From assembly GCA_964450355.1 (NCBI GenBank), contig CAYVDH010000131.1, forward strand, positions 1 to 10,280: a DNA stretch of 10,280 nt, given 5' to 3'. Shown piece by piece: positions 1-5,482 of this stretch; position 1 is the stretch's first letter; each line of letters starts with the position of its first letter. This DNA comes from CAYVDH01 sp964450355. Its GTDB lineage: Bacteria > Bacteroidota > Bacteroidia > NS11-12g > UBA955. Under the pieces are notes generated by a model that saw only the letters and a program-made list of their open reading frames with translations, had not been told where the DNA came from and did not search any database. Made by a program: the position numbers and the translations under genes.

Positions 1-25
1 TTTATATAATTTAATAAAGTATAAA

Positions 26-2155
26 ATGATAAATAAAGACCCAAAACACGAGCACACTTATGATGCACAAGGTAAAATGATGTGTTGCTCACAGGAAGAA
101 AAAATAAATAAATTAGCGGATAGACCTTTAAAAAAGAAAGTCCAAAAAGAAAGTTGTTGTGGCGATGAGGATAACTCAAAAATAGTAAAAAAACAAAGAG
201 AGGTTCACAATGATGGTCACGATAATGACCAAAACAATCATGAAGAGCATTCAGATGATGATGGACATGACCACGATCATTCAAGCGAGGGAAAATCAAC
301 CTTTCAAATGTTTTTACCAGCAATAATAAGTTTCGTTTTATTATTAGTTGCCATTGGTTTTGATAATTATTTTACACAATCTTGGTTTACAGGTTGGGTA
401 CGAATTGCTTGGTATCTTGTAGCTTATATTCCTGTTGGAGTTCCTGTTGTTAAAGAAGCTTTTGAAAGTATTAGAAAAGGTGATGTCTTTTCAGAATTTC
501 TGTTAATGTCAATTGCAACAATTGGAGCATTTGCAATAGCTGAATTTCCTGAAGGTGTTGCCGTAATGTTATTTTATGCGGTTGGAGAAGTATTTCAAAC
601 TCTGGCAGTTCAACGAGCCAAATTAAATATTAAGGCTTTATTAGACCAAAGACCTGATGAAGTTACTATTTTAGAAAATAATGTAGCTAAAACAATCAAA
701 GCTTCAACCGCAAAAATTGGAGATATTATCCAACTTAAAGCAGGTGAAAAATTAGGTTTAGATGGTGAATTACTTTCTGATACTGCTTCTTTCAACACCG
801 CTGCATTAACAGGCGAAAGTAAACCAGACACAAAAGCAAAAGGGGAAACAGTTTTAGCAGGAATGATAAACTTAAATTCGGTTTGTCAAGTAAAAGTAAC
901 CGTTGCTTATACGGATAGTAAATTATCAAAAATTCTTGAAATGGTGCAAGATGCAACAGCTAAAAAAGCACCAACCGAATTATTTATTAGAAAATTTGCA
1001 AAAATTTACACCCCAATTGTTGTTGCTTTAGCTGTTGCAATATGTGTGTTACCAATGTTTTTTGTAGAAAATTATCAGTTTAATGATTGGTTATATCGAG
1101 CTTTAATTTTCTTAGTTATTTCCTGTCCTTGTGCATTAGTTATTAGTATTCCTTTAGGATATTTTGGAGGAATTGGCGCAGCTTCTAAAAACGGAATTTT
1201 ATTTAAAGGAAGTAATTTCCTTGATGTAATGGCTTCCGTTCAAAATGTTGTAATGGATAAAACAGGAACAATGACCGAAGGAGTTTTTAAAGTGCAAGAA
1301 GTTGTTTTTAATTCCGATTTCAATAAGGAGGATATTTTAAAAATGGTTAATGCTTTAGAAAGCCAAAGTACACATCCAGTAGCAACTGCTATACATCAAT
1401 TTGTTGGAAATATTGATGCTACAATTGTTTTGGAAAATGTAGAAGAAATATCAGGACACGGATTAAAAGCCTATGTAAATGGTAAAGAATTATTAGTGGG
1501 TAATTTCAAACTAATGGACAAATTCTCTATTTCGTATGATATTGATCCATCAAGTATCGTTTATACATTAATTGCTGTAGCTTACGATAAAAAATTTGTT
1601 GGATATTTAACCATTGCAGATAGCATCAAAGAAGATGCACAAATCACAATTGATAAATTAAAAGCATTAGGAGTAAAAACCACAATGTTAAGTGGCGATA
1701 AAAATACAGTTGTCCAGTTTGTAGCTCAAAAACTCGGAATCATTAATGCTTTTGGAGATTTATTACCCGAAGATAAAGTAAATAAAGTAAAAGATATCAT
1801 TGCAAAAAAAGAAACAGTTGCTTTTGTTGGCGATGGTGTAAACGATGCACCAGTAGTCGCATTAAGTAATGTCGGAATAGCAATGGGTGGTTTAGGAAGC
1901 GATGCCACCATAGAAACAGCTGATGTTGTCATTCAAGATGATAAACCAAGTAAAATTCCAATGGCTATAAATATAGGCAAGCAAACCAAGAAAATTGTTT
2001 GGCAAAATATCACTTTAGCTTTTACAGTAAAAGCGATAGTTTTAATTCTAGGTGCTGGTGGTTTAGCAACGATGTGGGAAGCGGTTTTTGCCGATGTTGG
2101 TGTAGCATTATTAGCAATATTAAATGCAGTAAGAATACAACGAATGAAGTTTTAA
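26..2155 (+). CDS. zntA: Heavy-metal P1B-type ATPase, Zn/Cd/Pb class (ZntA/CadA-like)
   Basis: This is an inner-membrane pump that uses ATP to export divalent soft metals (Zn2+, Cd2+, Pb2+). The 709-aa product has all P-type landmarks: actuator TGES at 262-265, the metal-site CPC at 367-369 in the sixth membrane helix, the phosphorylated DKTGT at 411-415, the HP dipeptide at 450-451 and GDGVNDAP at 602-609. Lys669 in helix 7 and the Asp690-Val-Gly in helix 8 match the signature of the Zn/Cd/Pb (P1B-2) subgroup rather than copper pumps, which is known for the family. Instead of a normal ferredoxin-like HMA domain, the first ~90 residues carry two Cys pairs (20-21, 44-45) and a His/Asp-rich stretch (61-85), a plausible cytosolic metal-binding tail. 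Eight hydrophobic segments are visible. The ATG at 26 is the first in frame, but the frame stays open to the window edge, so an upstream start cannot be excluded. The metal specificity and the symbol are inferred from motifs only. Confidence 0.93.
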   Translation: MINKDPKHEHTYDAQGKMMCCSQEEKINKLADRPLKKKVQKESCCGDEDNSKIVKKQREVHNDGHDNDQNNHEEHSDDDGHDHDHSSEGKSTFQMFLPAIISFVLLLVAIGFDNYFTQSWFTGWVRIAWYLVAYIPVGVPVVKEAFESIRKGDVFSEFLLMSIATIGAFAIAEFPEGVAVMLFYAVGEVFQTLAVQRAKLNIKALLDQRPDEVTILENNVAKTIKASTAKIGDIIQLKAGEKLGLDGELLSDTASFNTAALTGESKPDTKAKGETVLAGMINLNSVCQVKVTVAYTDSKLSKILEMVQDATAKKAPTELFIRKFAKIYTPIVVALAVAICVLPMFFVENYQFNDWLYRALIFLVISCPCALVISIPLGYFGGIGAASKNGILFKGSNFLDVMASVQNVVMDKTGTMTEGVFKVQEVVFNSDFNKEDILKMVNALESQSTHPVATAIHQFVGNIDATIVLENVEEISGHGLKAYVNGKELLVGNFKLMDKFSISYDIDPSSIVYTLIAVAYDKKFVGYLTIADSIKEDAQITIDKLKALGVKTTMLSGDKNTVVQFVAQKLGIINAFGDLLPEDKVNKVKDIIAKKETVAFVGDGVNDAPVVALSNVGIAMGGLGSDATIETADVVIQDDKPSKIPMAINIGKQTKKIVWQNITLAFTVKAIVLILGAGGLATMWEAVFADVGVALLAILNAVRIQRMKF

Positions 2156-2158
2156 TAA

Positions 2159-2190
2159 AAAGAAGGAGTGTTAACACTCCTTCTTTCTAA
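2159..2190. terminator. Hairpin terminator after the metal ATPase, probably bidirectional
   Basis: A perfect 12-bp stem (2159-2170 with 2175-2186) encloses a TTAA loop four bases after the stop of the metal ATPase. There is an A-run on the left and a short T-run on the right arm. It also lies immediately downstream of the stop of the minus-strand membrane-protein remnant, so it could end transcription from both sides. Confidence 0.8.
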
Positions 2191-2207
2191 ATATTTAAAA
2201 CCTAAAT

Positions 2208-2292
2208 TTATGTCGAAACAAACTTCATTAATAAACTAGGCAAAACAATCAACAACAAAGGTAACGAAATAAAAAATCCTCCAATAACTGCA
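2208..2292 (-). pseudogene. 3'-end remnant of an unidentified membrane protein
   Basis: Read on the minus strand, about 28 codons end at a TAA (complement of 2208-2210). They encode a very hydrophobic segment containing FFISLPLLLIVLP, then a short basic tail. This looks like the last transmembrane helix of a membrane protein. No start is present: going upstream the frame runs into the copA remnant, so the 5' part is gone. The break lies near 2287-2293. The fragment sits tail-to-tail with the metal ATPase across the shared hairpin terminator. The family cannot be named from so little sequence. It could be a chance open frame, but the hydrophobic composition and the stop next to a terminator argue for a real gene end. 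Confidence 0.45.
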
Positions 2293-2643
2293 ATGGCAGG
2301 TGATGGTATAAACGATGCTCCAGCATTAGCACAATCTGATATTGGAATCGCAATGGGAACAGGAACCGATGTTGCTATTGAAAGTGCAAAAATTACTTTG
2401 GTAAAAGGAGATTTAAAAGGAATTGTAAAAGCAAAAAACCTAAGTCATGCCGTAATGAAAAACATCAAACAAAACTTATTTTTTGCTTTTATATATAACG
2501 TTTTAGGAGTTCCAATTGCAGCTGGTGTTTTATTTCCAGTTTTTGGTTTATTACTTTCTCCAATGATTGCGGCTTTGGCTATGAGTTTTAGTTCTGTATC
2601 AGTTATTGCTAATGCATTACGATTAAGAACTATAAAAATTTAA
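2290..2643 (+). pseudogene. copA: 5'-truncated Cu(I) P1B-type ATPase remnant (CopA-like C-terminus)
   Basis: Only the last ~117 codons of a copper-exporting P-type ATPase remain. They start inside the hinge motif, with GDGINDAPALAQ right at the beginning. The two last membrane helices carry the copper (P1B-1) signature: Asn61, Tyr68 and Asn69 in helix 7, and Met97-x-x-Ser-Ser in helix 8, numbered from the ATG at 2293. Family members are typically 700 aa or more, so the actuator domain, the CPC helix and the phosphorylation site are all missing and the product cannot pump. The 3' end is intact, ending in TAA at 2641. The upstream break coincides with the end of the minus-strand membrane-protein remnant, which suggests one deletion joined two formerly divergent genes. 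The ATG at 2293 is just the internal Met of the family's A-M-x-G-D-G motif, not a genuine start. Confidence 0.9.
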
Positions 2644-2693
2644 ATTAATCAAACTTTTTCATAATTGACATTTAATAAACTTGACATGAAATC

Positions 2694-2888
2694 ATTACCA
2701 CGGTAACCCTAACTAACGGTGTTCCCATCGAATCCGTTAGCAAAATGCTTGGGCATAAAAACCTCCGTACAACACAACATTATGCCAAAGTACTGGATAA
2801 AAAAGTGAGTGAGGATATGAAAATCTTAAAAGATAAATTTTCAAACACATTGATTAATAAGGAGTTAAAAATAGAGAGTGGTAGTTAA
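2694..2888 (+). pseudogene. C-terminal remnant of a tyrosine recombinase/integrase
   Basis: An open frame with no start encodes TTVTLTNGVPIESVSKMLGH at 2697-2756 and then the catalytic segment around QHYAKV, with the nucleophile Tyr codon at 2781-2783. This is the end of the catalytic domain of a phage/ICE-type integrase of the Bacteroidetes kind, in which the LGH histidine and the Tyr are active-site residues. The expected RHTFATT motif is broken: the frame upstream reads His-Glu-Ile-Ile before TTVTL and meets a TGA at 2682, so homology appears to begin near 2694. The first Arg, the Lys and the RHxxH part are absent, so the product cannot recombine DNA. It marks the border or a former border of a mobile element, and lies upstream of the RteC and replication module. 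Confidence 0.88.
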
Positions 2889-2896
2889 TCGATTAT

Positions 2897-2922
2897 TTGT
2901 ACGAAAAGTTAAACAATTGTAC
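2897..2922. repeat. Two TTGTAC direct repeats spaced 20 bp
   Basis: TTGTAC occurs at 2897-2902 and 2917-2922, with similar flanking A/T bases, just after the recombinase remnant stop. The same core recurs inside the 20-bp palindrome at 5025-5044. Short repeats beside an integrase gene can be arm-type binding sites, but six bases in AT-rich DNA may be chance. Confidence 0.25.
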
Positions 2923-2949
2923 ATAAATTTTTAAATTGCGACAAATTTA

Positions 2950-2975
2950 ACAACACTATTGCCCTATAGTGTTGT
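2950..2975. promoter_or_regulatory. 10-bp inverted repeat between integrase remnant and RteC-like gene
   Basis: The arms ACAACACTAT (2950-2959) and ATAGTGTTGT (2966-2975) are exact reverse complements around a 6-base loop, TGCCCT. After one mismatch two further pairs extend it. No T-run follows on either side, so it is not a standard intrinsic terminator. An operator, a recombinase or excisionase site, or a hairpin in the leader of the RteC-like gene are all possible. Confidence 0.5.
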
Positions 2976-3023
2976 GAATTGACTAAAATTCCAAAAACAA
3001 GTTTAATTCTTCATTTAACTAGC

Positions 3024-3038
3024 GTGTTATTTTAACAC
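3024..3038. promoter_or_regulatory. Small inverted repeat ahead of the RteC-like gene
   Basis: GTGTTA (3024-3029) and TAACAC (3033-3038) pair across a 3-base TTT spacer, ending 20 bases before the ATG at 3059. The position suits an operator or a translation-controlling hairpin in the leader. Function is inferred from position only. Confidence 0.35.
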
Positions 3039-3058
3039 AGGAATTTTTATTGCCTACT

Positions 3059-4549
3059 ATGAAAATTGCTTACTTACTGGATTGCTATGACGTTTTATTG
3101 CGTCAAGTAAAATCAAATGTTACCGTTCCAAATAAAGTTATTCTTAACGAATTGGTTAAGAAAGAAGATGATTCATACCGTATTTACAAGATTACCATCA
3201 TCAAACGTGAAGGAACTGAAACAATAAAAATAAGTAAACCTAAACACTCTTTCCATCCTGAAGTGCAGCGGTTAGAACTGAAAACGCTTTTCCATTTCAA
3301 TGAATTTGAAGAGTACATTCCTAGACTAAAAAATCTAATTGATTTTACCGGTGAAACGATTTTGTTTGCTAAGAACAAACAAAGTCAAAACACATTTTAT
3401 GTGTATGAAAAATGTACCATCAGCGAACTAAATCCAAAAGAACGATTCTTTTTGTATTGTAATCAGGTACTCATGGAAGAAAACCAAAACATCAAATTGG
3501 CCATCAAAGAGAAAGTATTCAAGTTGAAGTCAACTATCAAAATTGAACATTACATTCATAAGAACCAATTGGCGATGGAAACCCAAATGAATAATTTGAT
3601 CAAACAAATCAATCCGGAAACCAACGATGAATTATATCAATTTTCAGATGAGTACAATAAAATTGACTGTCTAAAAACTATTTATTCCAATTTAGAAAAA
3701 CTGTTGCTATTTATTGAACAGGGATACAATGATTACCTCAATGTGAACATCATGGTACCTCATCGAACGGTTCTGATGAATGAGTATGAAATCAAACCTA
3801 AATTAGATTTTGTCAGAGATTCATTGTTGGCCAAAGTAGTAAACAGTGATTTACTCAAAATTCTTTTTGAACCAATTATACTTTTATCGACTATAAACAT
3901 TCAAAATAAAATCACCTACTACCAATTCAACTATGCCAAAGAATATGTCTTGGAGCTATCTCAATTATTGAATGAAAATTCGAACGAAGTGAATGATTCG
4001 GATATTGCGGAATGGCTTTTGGATTTAAACATGAATTCAATCAAGTTCTTCGACTACAAAACGAACGTAATTCAAAAAGAGTTAGAACAATGTGAATCAG
4101 ATGCTGAACAACTGGAACTTTTATACAAGAAACTTAAGAAATTCAATCAACACCGAAGTAAAATCATAAAAGCATTCAACCATAAGCTCCCGGATAGTAA
4201 AGTGCAAATCTGCAATTGGTTAGAAGAAGAAATTAATTTCATTAACATAAAAAGAAACATAGGGTATCAACAAATGAACACCAATAAAACGGTCGAACAA
4301 ACGAACAAAATACTCATTGGTCTATCGGTTGCACAAATAAGCTACTTTGTAAATATCTTAATGAAAACAGGTATCATCAAACATTCGAACCAAAGGGATA
4401 TTTTCAGAATGATTGCAGACAATTTCAAAACAAATGGTACGGATACTATTTCTATAGATAGTTTGAGCTCCAAATTCTATAACGTGGAAACATCAACCAA
4501 AAACACGATAAAAGAAAAAATCATCGAATTATTAAATCTTACGAAGTAG
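3059..4549 (+). CDS. RteC-like regulatory protein
   Basis: This ~496-aa soluble, Lys/Asn/Glu-rich protein has no membrane segment or signal peptide. Its middle, about residues 205-375, resembles the RteC family, with an LEKLLLFIEQGYNDYL helix and the conserved-looking FFDYKTNVIQKELEQ segment near 333-347. RteC is known from Bacteroides conjugative transposons as an activator of excision and transfer genes. The first ~200 residues form a separate, unrecognised N-terminal part. The last ~70 residues (about 425-497) look like a helical C-terminal module often seen in flavobacterial relatives. I chose the ATG at 3059; a TTG at 3050 would add three residues but has nothing to recommend it. The gene stands alone after a 170-bp leader and converges on the small minus-strand gene at 4532-4702, overlapping it by 18 bp. 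No RteA/RteB two-component partners are in the window. The family call rests on pattern recognition. Confidence 0.65.
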   Translation: MKIAYLLDCYDVLLRQVKSNVTVPNKVILNELVKKEDDSYRIYKITIIKREGTETIKISKPKHSFHPEVQRLELKTLFHFNEFEEYIPRLKNLIDFTGETILFAKNKQSQNTFYVYEKCTISELNPKERFFLYCNQVLMEENQNIKLAIKEKVFKLKSTIKIEHYIHKNQLAMETQMNNLIKQINPETNDELYQFSDEYNKIDCLKTIYSNLEKLLLFIEQGYNDYLNVNIMVPHRTVLMNEYEIKPKLDFVRDSLLAKVVNSDLLKILFEPIILLSTINIQNKITYYQFNYAKEYVLELSQLLNENSNEVNDSDIAEWLLDLNMNSIKFFDYKTNVIQKELEQCESDAEQLELLYKKLKKFNQHRSKIIKAFNHKLPDSKVQICNWLEEEINFINIKRNIGYQQMNTNKTVEQTNKILIGLSVAQISYFVNILMKTGIIKHSNQRDIFRMIADNFKTNGTDTISIDSLSSKFYNVETSTKNTIKEKIIELLNLTK

Positions 4550-4702
4550 TAAAATCTCTTTCAATAAATGCCATCCAAAACCAGGCATTTCAACCAATAC
4601 TTCATCGTCAAGTGCAACAAGTTCTGCAACGGTTTTAATGTTGTTGACTAGCATAAAAGCTTGCAATTCATCACTGGGTCTATTTTGTTCGTTCTCTTGC
4701 AT
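4532..4702 (-). CDS. 56-aa helix-hairpin-helix protein resembling the RNA polymerase alpha C-terminal domain
   Basis: A short gene on the minus strand starts at ATG (complement of 4700-4702) and ends at TAA (complement of 4532-4534). Residues 17-56 read MLVNNIKTVAELVALDDEVL followed by the turn MPGFGWHLLKEI. This is very close in pattern to the alpha-CTD/HhH fold (helix, TVAEL, acidic helix, PGFG hairpin, then a Leu/Glu helix), which binds DNA without sequence preference or contacts regulators. The first ~14 residues are polar and probably disordered. The gene overlaps the 3' end of the RteC-like gene tail-to-tail by 18 bp, so each gene's mRNA is antisense to the other's end. Its leader would run through the structured segment at 4762-4877. 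A coding role is supported by the coherent domain. The specific function is unknown; a partner or modulator of transcription in the element is an inference. Confidence 0.6.
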   Translation of the reverse strand: MQENEQNRPSDELQAFMLVNNIKTVAELVALDDEVLVEMPGFGWHLLKEILLLRKI

Positions 4703-4761
4703 GAGTACTATTTTTTAAACTCCCATCGTTCAGAAACAAGCTGCGTGGGACATCGATCATC

Positions 4762-4877
4762 AGCATCAGAGGTACCGGCAAGCACCTACAGCCACGATAA
4801 ACCGAGCCCACGCATTGCGTAGGCGAACAGTTATATTCGTGAGCTGTATCAAAGAAGTTTGCCGGTTTTCTGATGCT
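4762..4877. other. Nested fold-back element (candidate structured RNA or DNA site)
   Basis: A visibly more G+C-rich segment folds on itself in three layers. The outer stem is 4762-4772 plus 4774-4781 with 4859-4868 and 4869-4877, about 19 pairs with two G-U pairs and one bulge at 4773. The middle stem pairs CAGCCACGA (4789-4797) with TCGTG/GCTG (4837-4846), with one bulged A. The inner hairpin pairs 4806-4808 and 4810-4813 with 4817-4820 and 4822-4824 around an ATT loop. No ORF of note covers it. It is not a tRNA, and no known ribozyme core was recognised. It lies in the gene-free stretch between the minus-strand small gene and the HTH operon, so it could be a leader RNA, a small RNA, an origin or transfer site, or a non-autonomous mobile element. 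Confidence 0.55.
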
Positions 4878-5024
4878 CTAAATAACTTTCGCTATATATG
4901 TTCTTGAAGTTTCCTTCAAATATTTATTCTTTCACAAATTTATATAAATCATACCGATTCTTATCATTTTATACAGCTTTTAAAAAACTTTTTTTTAAAA
5001 TTACCACTATTCACGGCACTTTGA
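4878..5024. other. AT-rich gene-free spacer before the HTH operon
   Basis: This stretch holds no credible gene. It contains a small hairpin (TTGAAG 4904-4909 with CTTCAA 4914-4919) and an A6-C-T8-A4 tract at about 4984-5000 that should bend or melt easily. Together with the fold-back element on its left and the palindrome on its right, it makes a control or replication-type region of about 400 bp (4703-5105). No promoter matching the Bacteroidetes TTTG / TAnnTTTG pattern at proper spacing was found. Confidence 0.4.
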
Positions 5025-5044
5025 AGGGGGTTGTACAACCCCCT
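5025..5044. promoter_or_regulatory. Perfect 20-bp palindrome upstream of the HTH gene
   Basis: AGGGGGTTGT at 5025-5034 is followed directly by its reverse complement ACAACCCCCT at 5035-5044, with no spacer. Its centre is about 71 bases before the ATG of the HTH/excisionase-like gene. G5/C5 arms are unusual in such AT-rich DNA. A dimeric regulator's operator, an excisionase or integrase site, or a cruciform at a replication or transfer origin would all fit. No T-run follows, so a terminator is less likely. Confidence 0.6.
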
Positions 5045-5105
5045 GAACTGTTTTGGTATTTGGTTATGTCTTCTCTTTGTCAAATCAATTTTAAAACTAT
5101 TTATC

Positions 5106-5393
5106 ATGGCAATCGAAGTAATCACCAAAGAGGATTTAAATGAATTCCGTAGCGAACTCTTAAACGAAATCAAAAGCATCATTAACGAAGCACCACAAAA
5201 GCGACAAAAGTGGCTCAAATCCAATGAAGTCCGCGAACTTTTGCAAATCTCCAATGGCACACTCCAAACACTCCGAATCAACGGAAACCTCACATTCTCC
5301 AAAGTCGGCGGCACCATCTACTACGATAACGACGACATCGAAAAACTCATGAACCGCAACAAAAAACCCGCCAACCTAACCCTCTTCAAATAA
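5106..5393 (+). CDS. Small helix-turn-helix (excisionase/MerR-like) DNA-binding protein
   Basis: This 95-aa protein has a helical acidic/basic N-terminus (residues 1-34) and then an HTH_17-type domain at about 36-82. The domain shows WLKSNEVRELLQISNGTL, the recognition segment, the wing-like FSKVGGTIYY, and the final DDIEKLM helix. Proteins of this build act as excisionases or small transcription regulators in Bacteroidetes integrative elements. I chose the ATG at 5106; an upstream ATG at 5031 would add 25 hydrophobic residues encoded across the 20-bp palindrome and is unlikely. It is the first gene of the probable operon reaching 7654, with the palindrome upstream as a candidate target. Its codons, especially in the second half, are richer in C than those of the neighbours, hinting at a different recent history. 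DNA binding is well supported. An excision role is inferred. Confidence 0.8.
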   Translation: MAIEVITKEDLNEFRSELLNEIKSIINEAPQKRQKWLKSNEVRELLQISNGTLQTLRINGNLTFSKVGGTIYYDNDDIEKLMNRNKKPANLTLFK

Positions 5394-5396
5394 TCC

Positions 5397-5438
5397 TGTC
5401 ATACCGAGCCTGCCGAGGTATCTCCTGCAAAGCAGGCC
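5397..5438. repeat. REP-like pair of small G+C-rich hairpins
   Basis: Directly after the HTH gene, ATACC (5401-5405) pairs with GGTAT (5417-5421), and CCTGC (5424-5428) pairs with GCAGG (5432-5436) over an AAA loop. The TGTCATACCGAG...GAGGTATC style resembles dispersed extragenic repeats common in Bacteroidetes genomes; that link is from memory and not tested. No T-run follows, so read-through into the next gene is likely. Confidence 0.45.
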
Positions 5439-5439
5439 A

Positions 5440-5479
5440 AACCTTAGCACCTCAGTCCCTCAGAACCTTAGCACCTTCA
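5440..5479. repeat. Five-unit degenerate 8-bp tandem repeat
   Basis: Five consecutive octamers, AACCTTAG, CACCTCAG, TCCCTCAG, AACCTTAG and CACCTTCA, follow the pattern NNCCTYAG. They stop three bases before the ATG at 5483. Units 1-2 and 4-5 also form an exact 13-bp direct repeat (5440-5452 and 5464-5476). The array occupies the leader of the initiator-like gene, where a change in copy number would alter the untranslated leader. Confidence 0.6.
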
Positions 5480-5482
5480 AAC

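Noticed and set aside
610..1932. Minus-strand open frames inside the metal ATPase gene
   Set aside because: They run antisense to well-conserved ATPase motifs and have no protein-like features.
1999..2190. 63-aa plus-strand frame overlapping the end of the metal ATPase
   Set aside because: It is an out-of-frame shadow of helix 7-8 coding sequence and reads through the terminator.
2293..2643. Copper ATPase remnant as a functional small protein
   Set aside because: The start is an internal Met of a conserved ATPase motif, and two-helix copper pump ends have no known stand-alone role.
3050..3058. TTG start for the RteC-like gene
   Set aside because: It adds only three residues before a normal ATG and has no supporting feature.
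4762..4877. tRNA, hammerhead ribozyme or integron attC site
   Set aside because: There is no cloverleaf with an anticodon arm. The CTGATG is not followed by the full hammerhead core, and the RYYYAAC/GTTRRRY attC ends are not both present.
5031..5105. Upstream start extending the HTH protein by 25 residues
   Set aside because: The extension is hydrophobic, unlike the rest of the protein, and would place coding sequence over the 20-bp palindrome. The ATG at 5106 gives a normal-length HTH protein.
5010..5105. Bacteroidetes-type TTTG / TAnnTTTG promoter for the HTH operon
   Set aside because: Several TTTG boxes occur but none pairs with a proper TAnnTTTG at about 19-bp spacing.
4964..5317. Minus-strand 117-aa open frame
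   Set aside because: It is antisense to the HTH gene and crosses the palindrome and AT-rich spacer. The peptide shows no domain and is a shadow of the coding strand.
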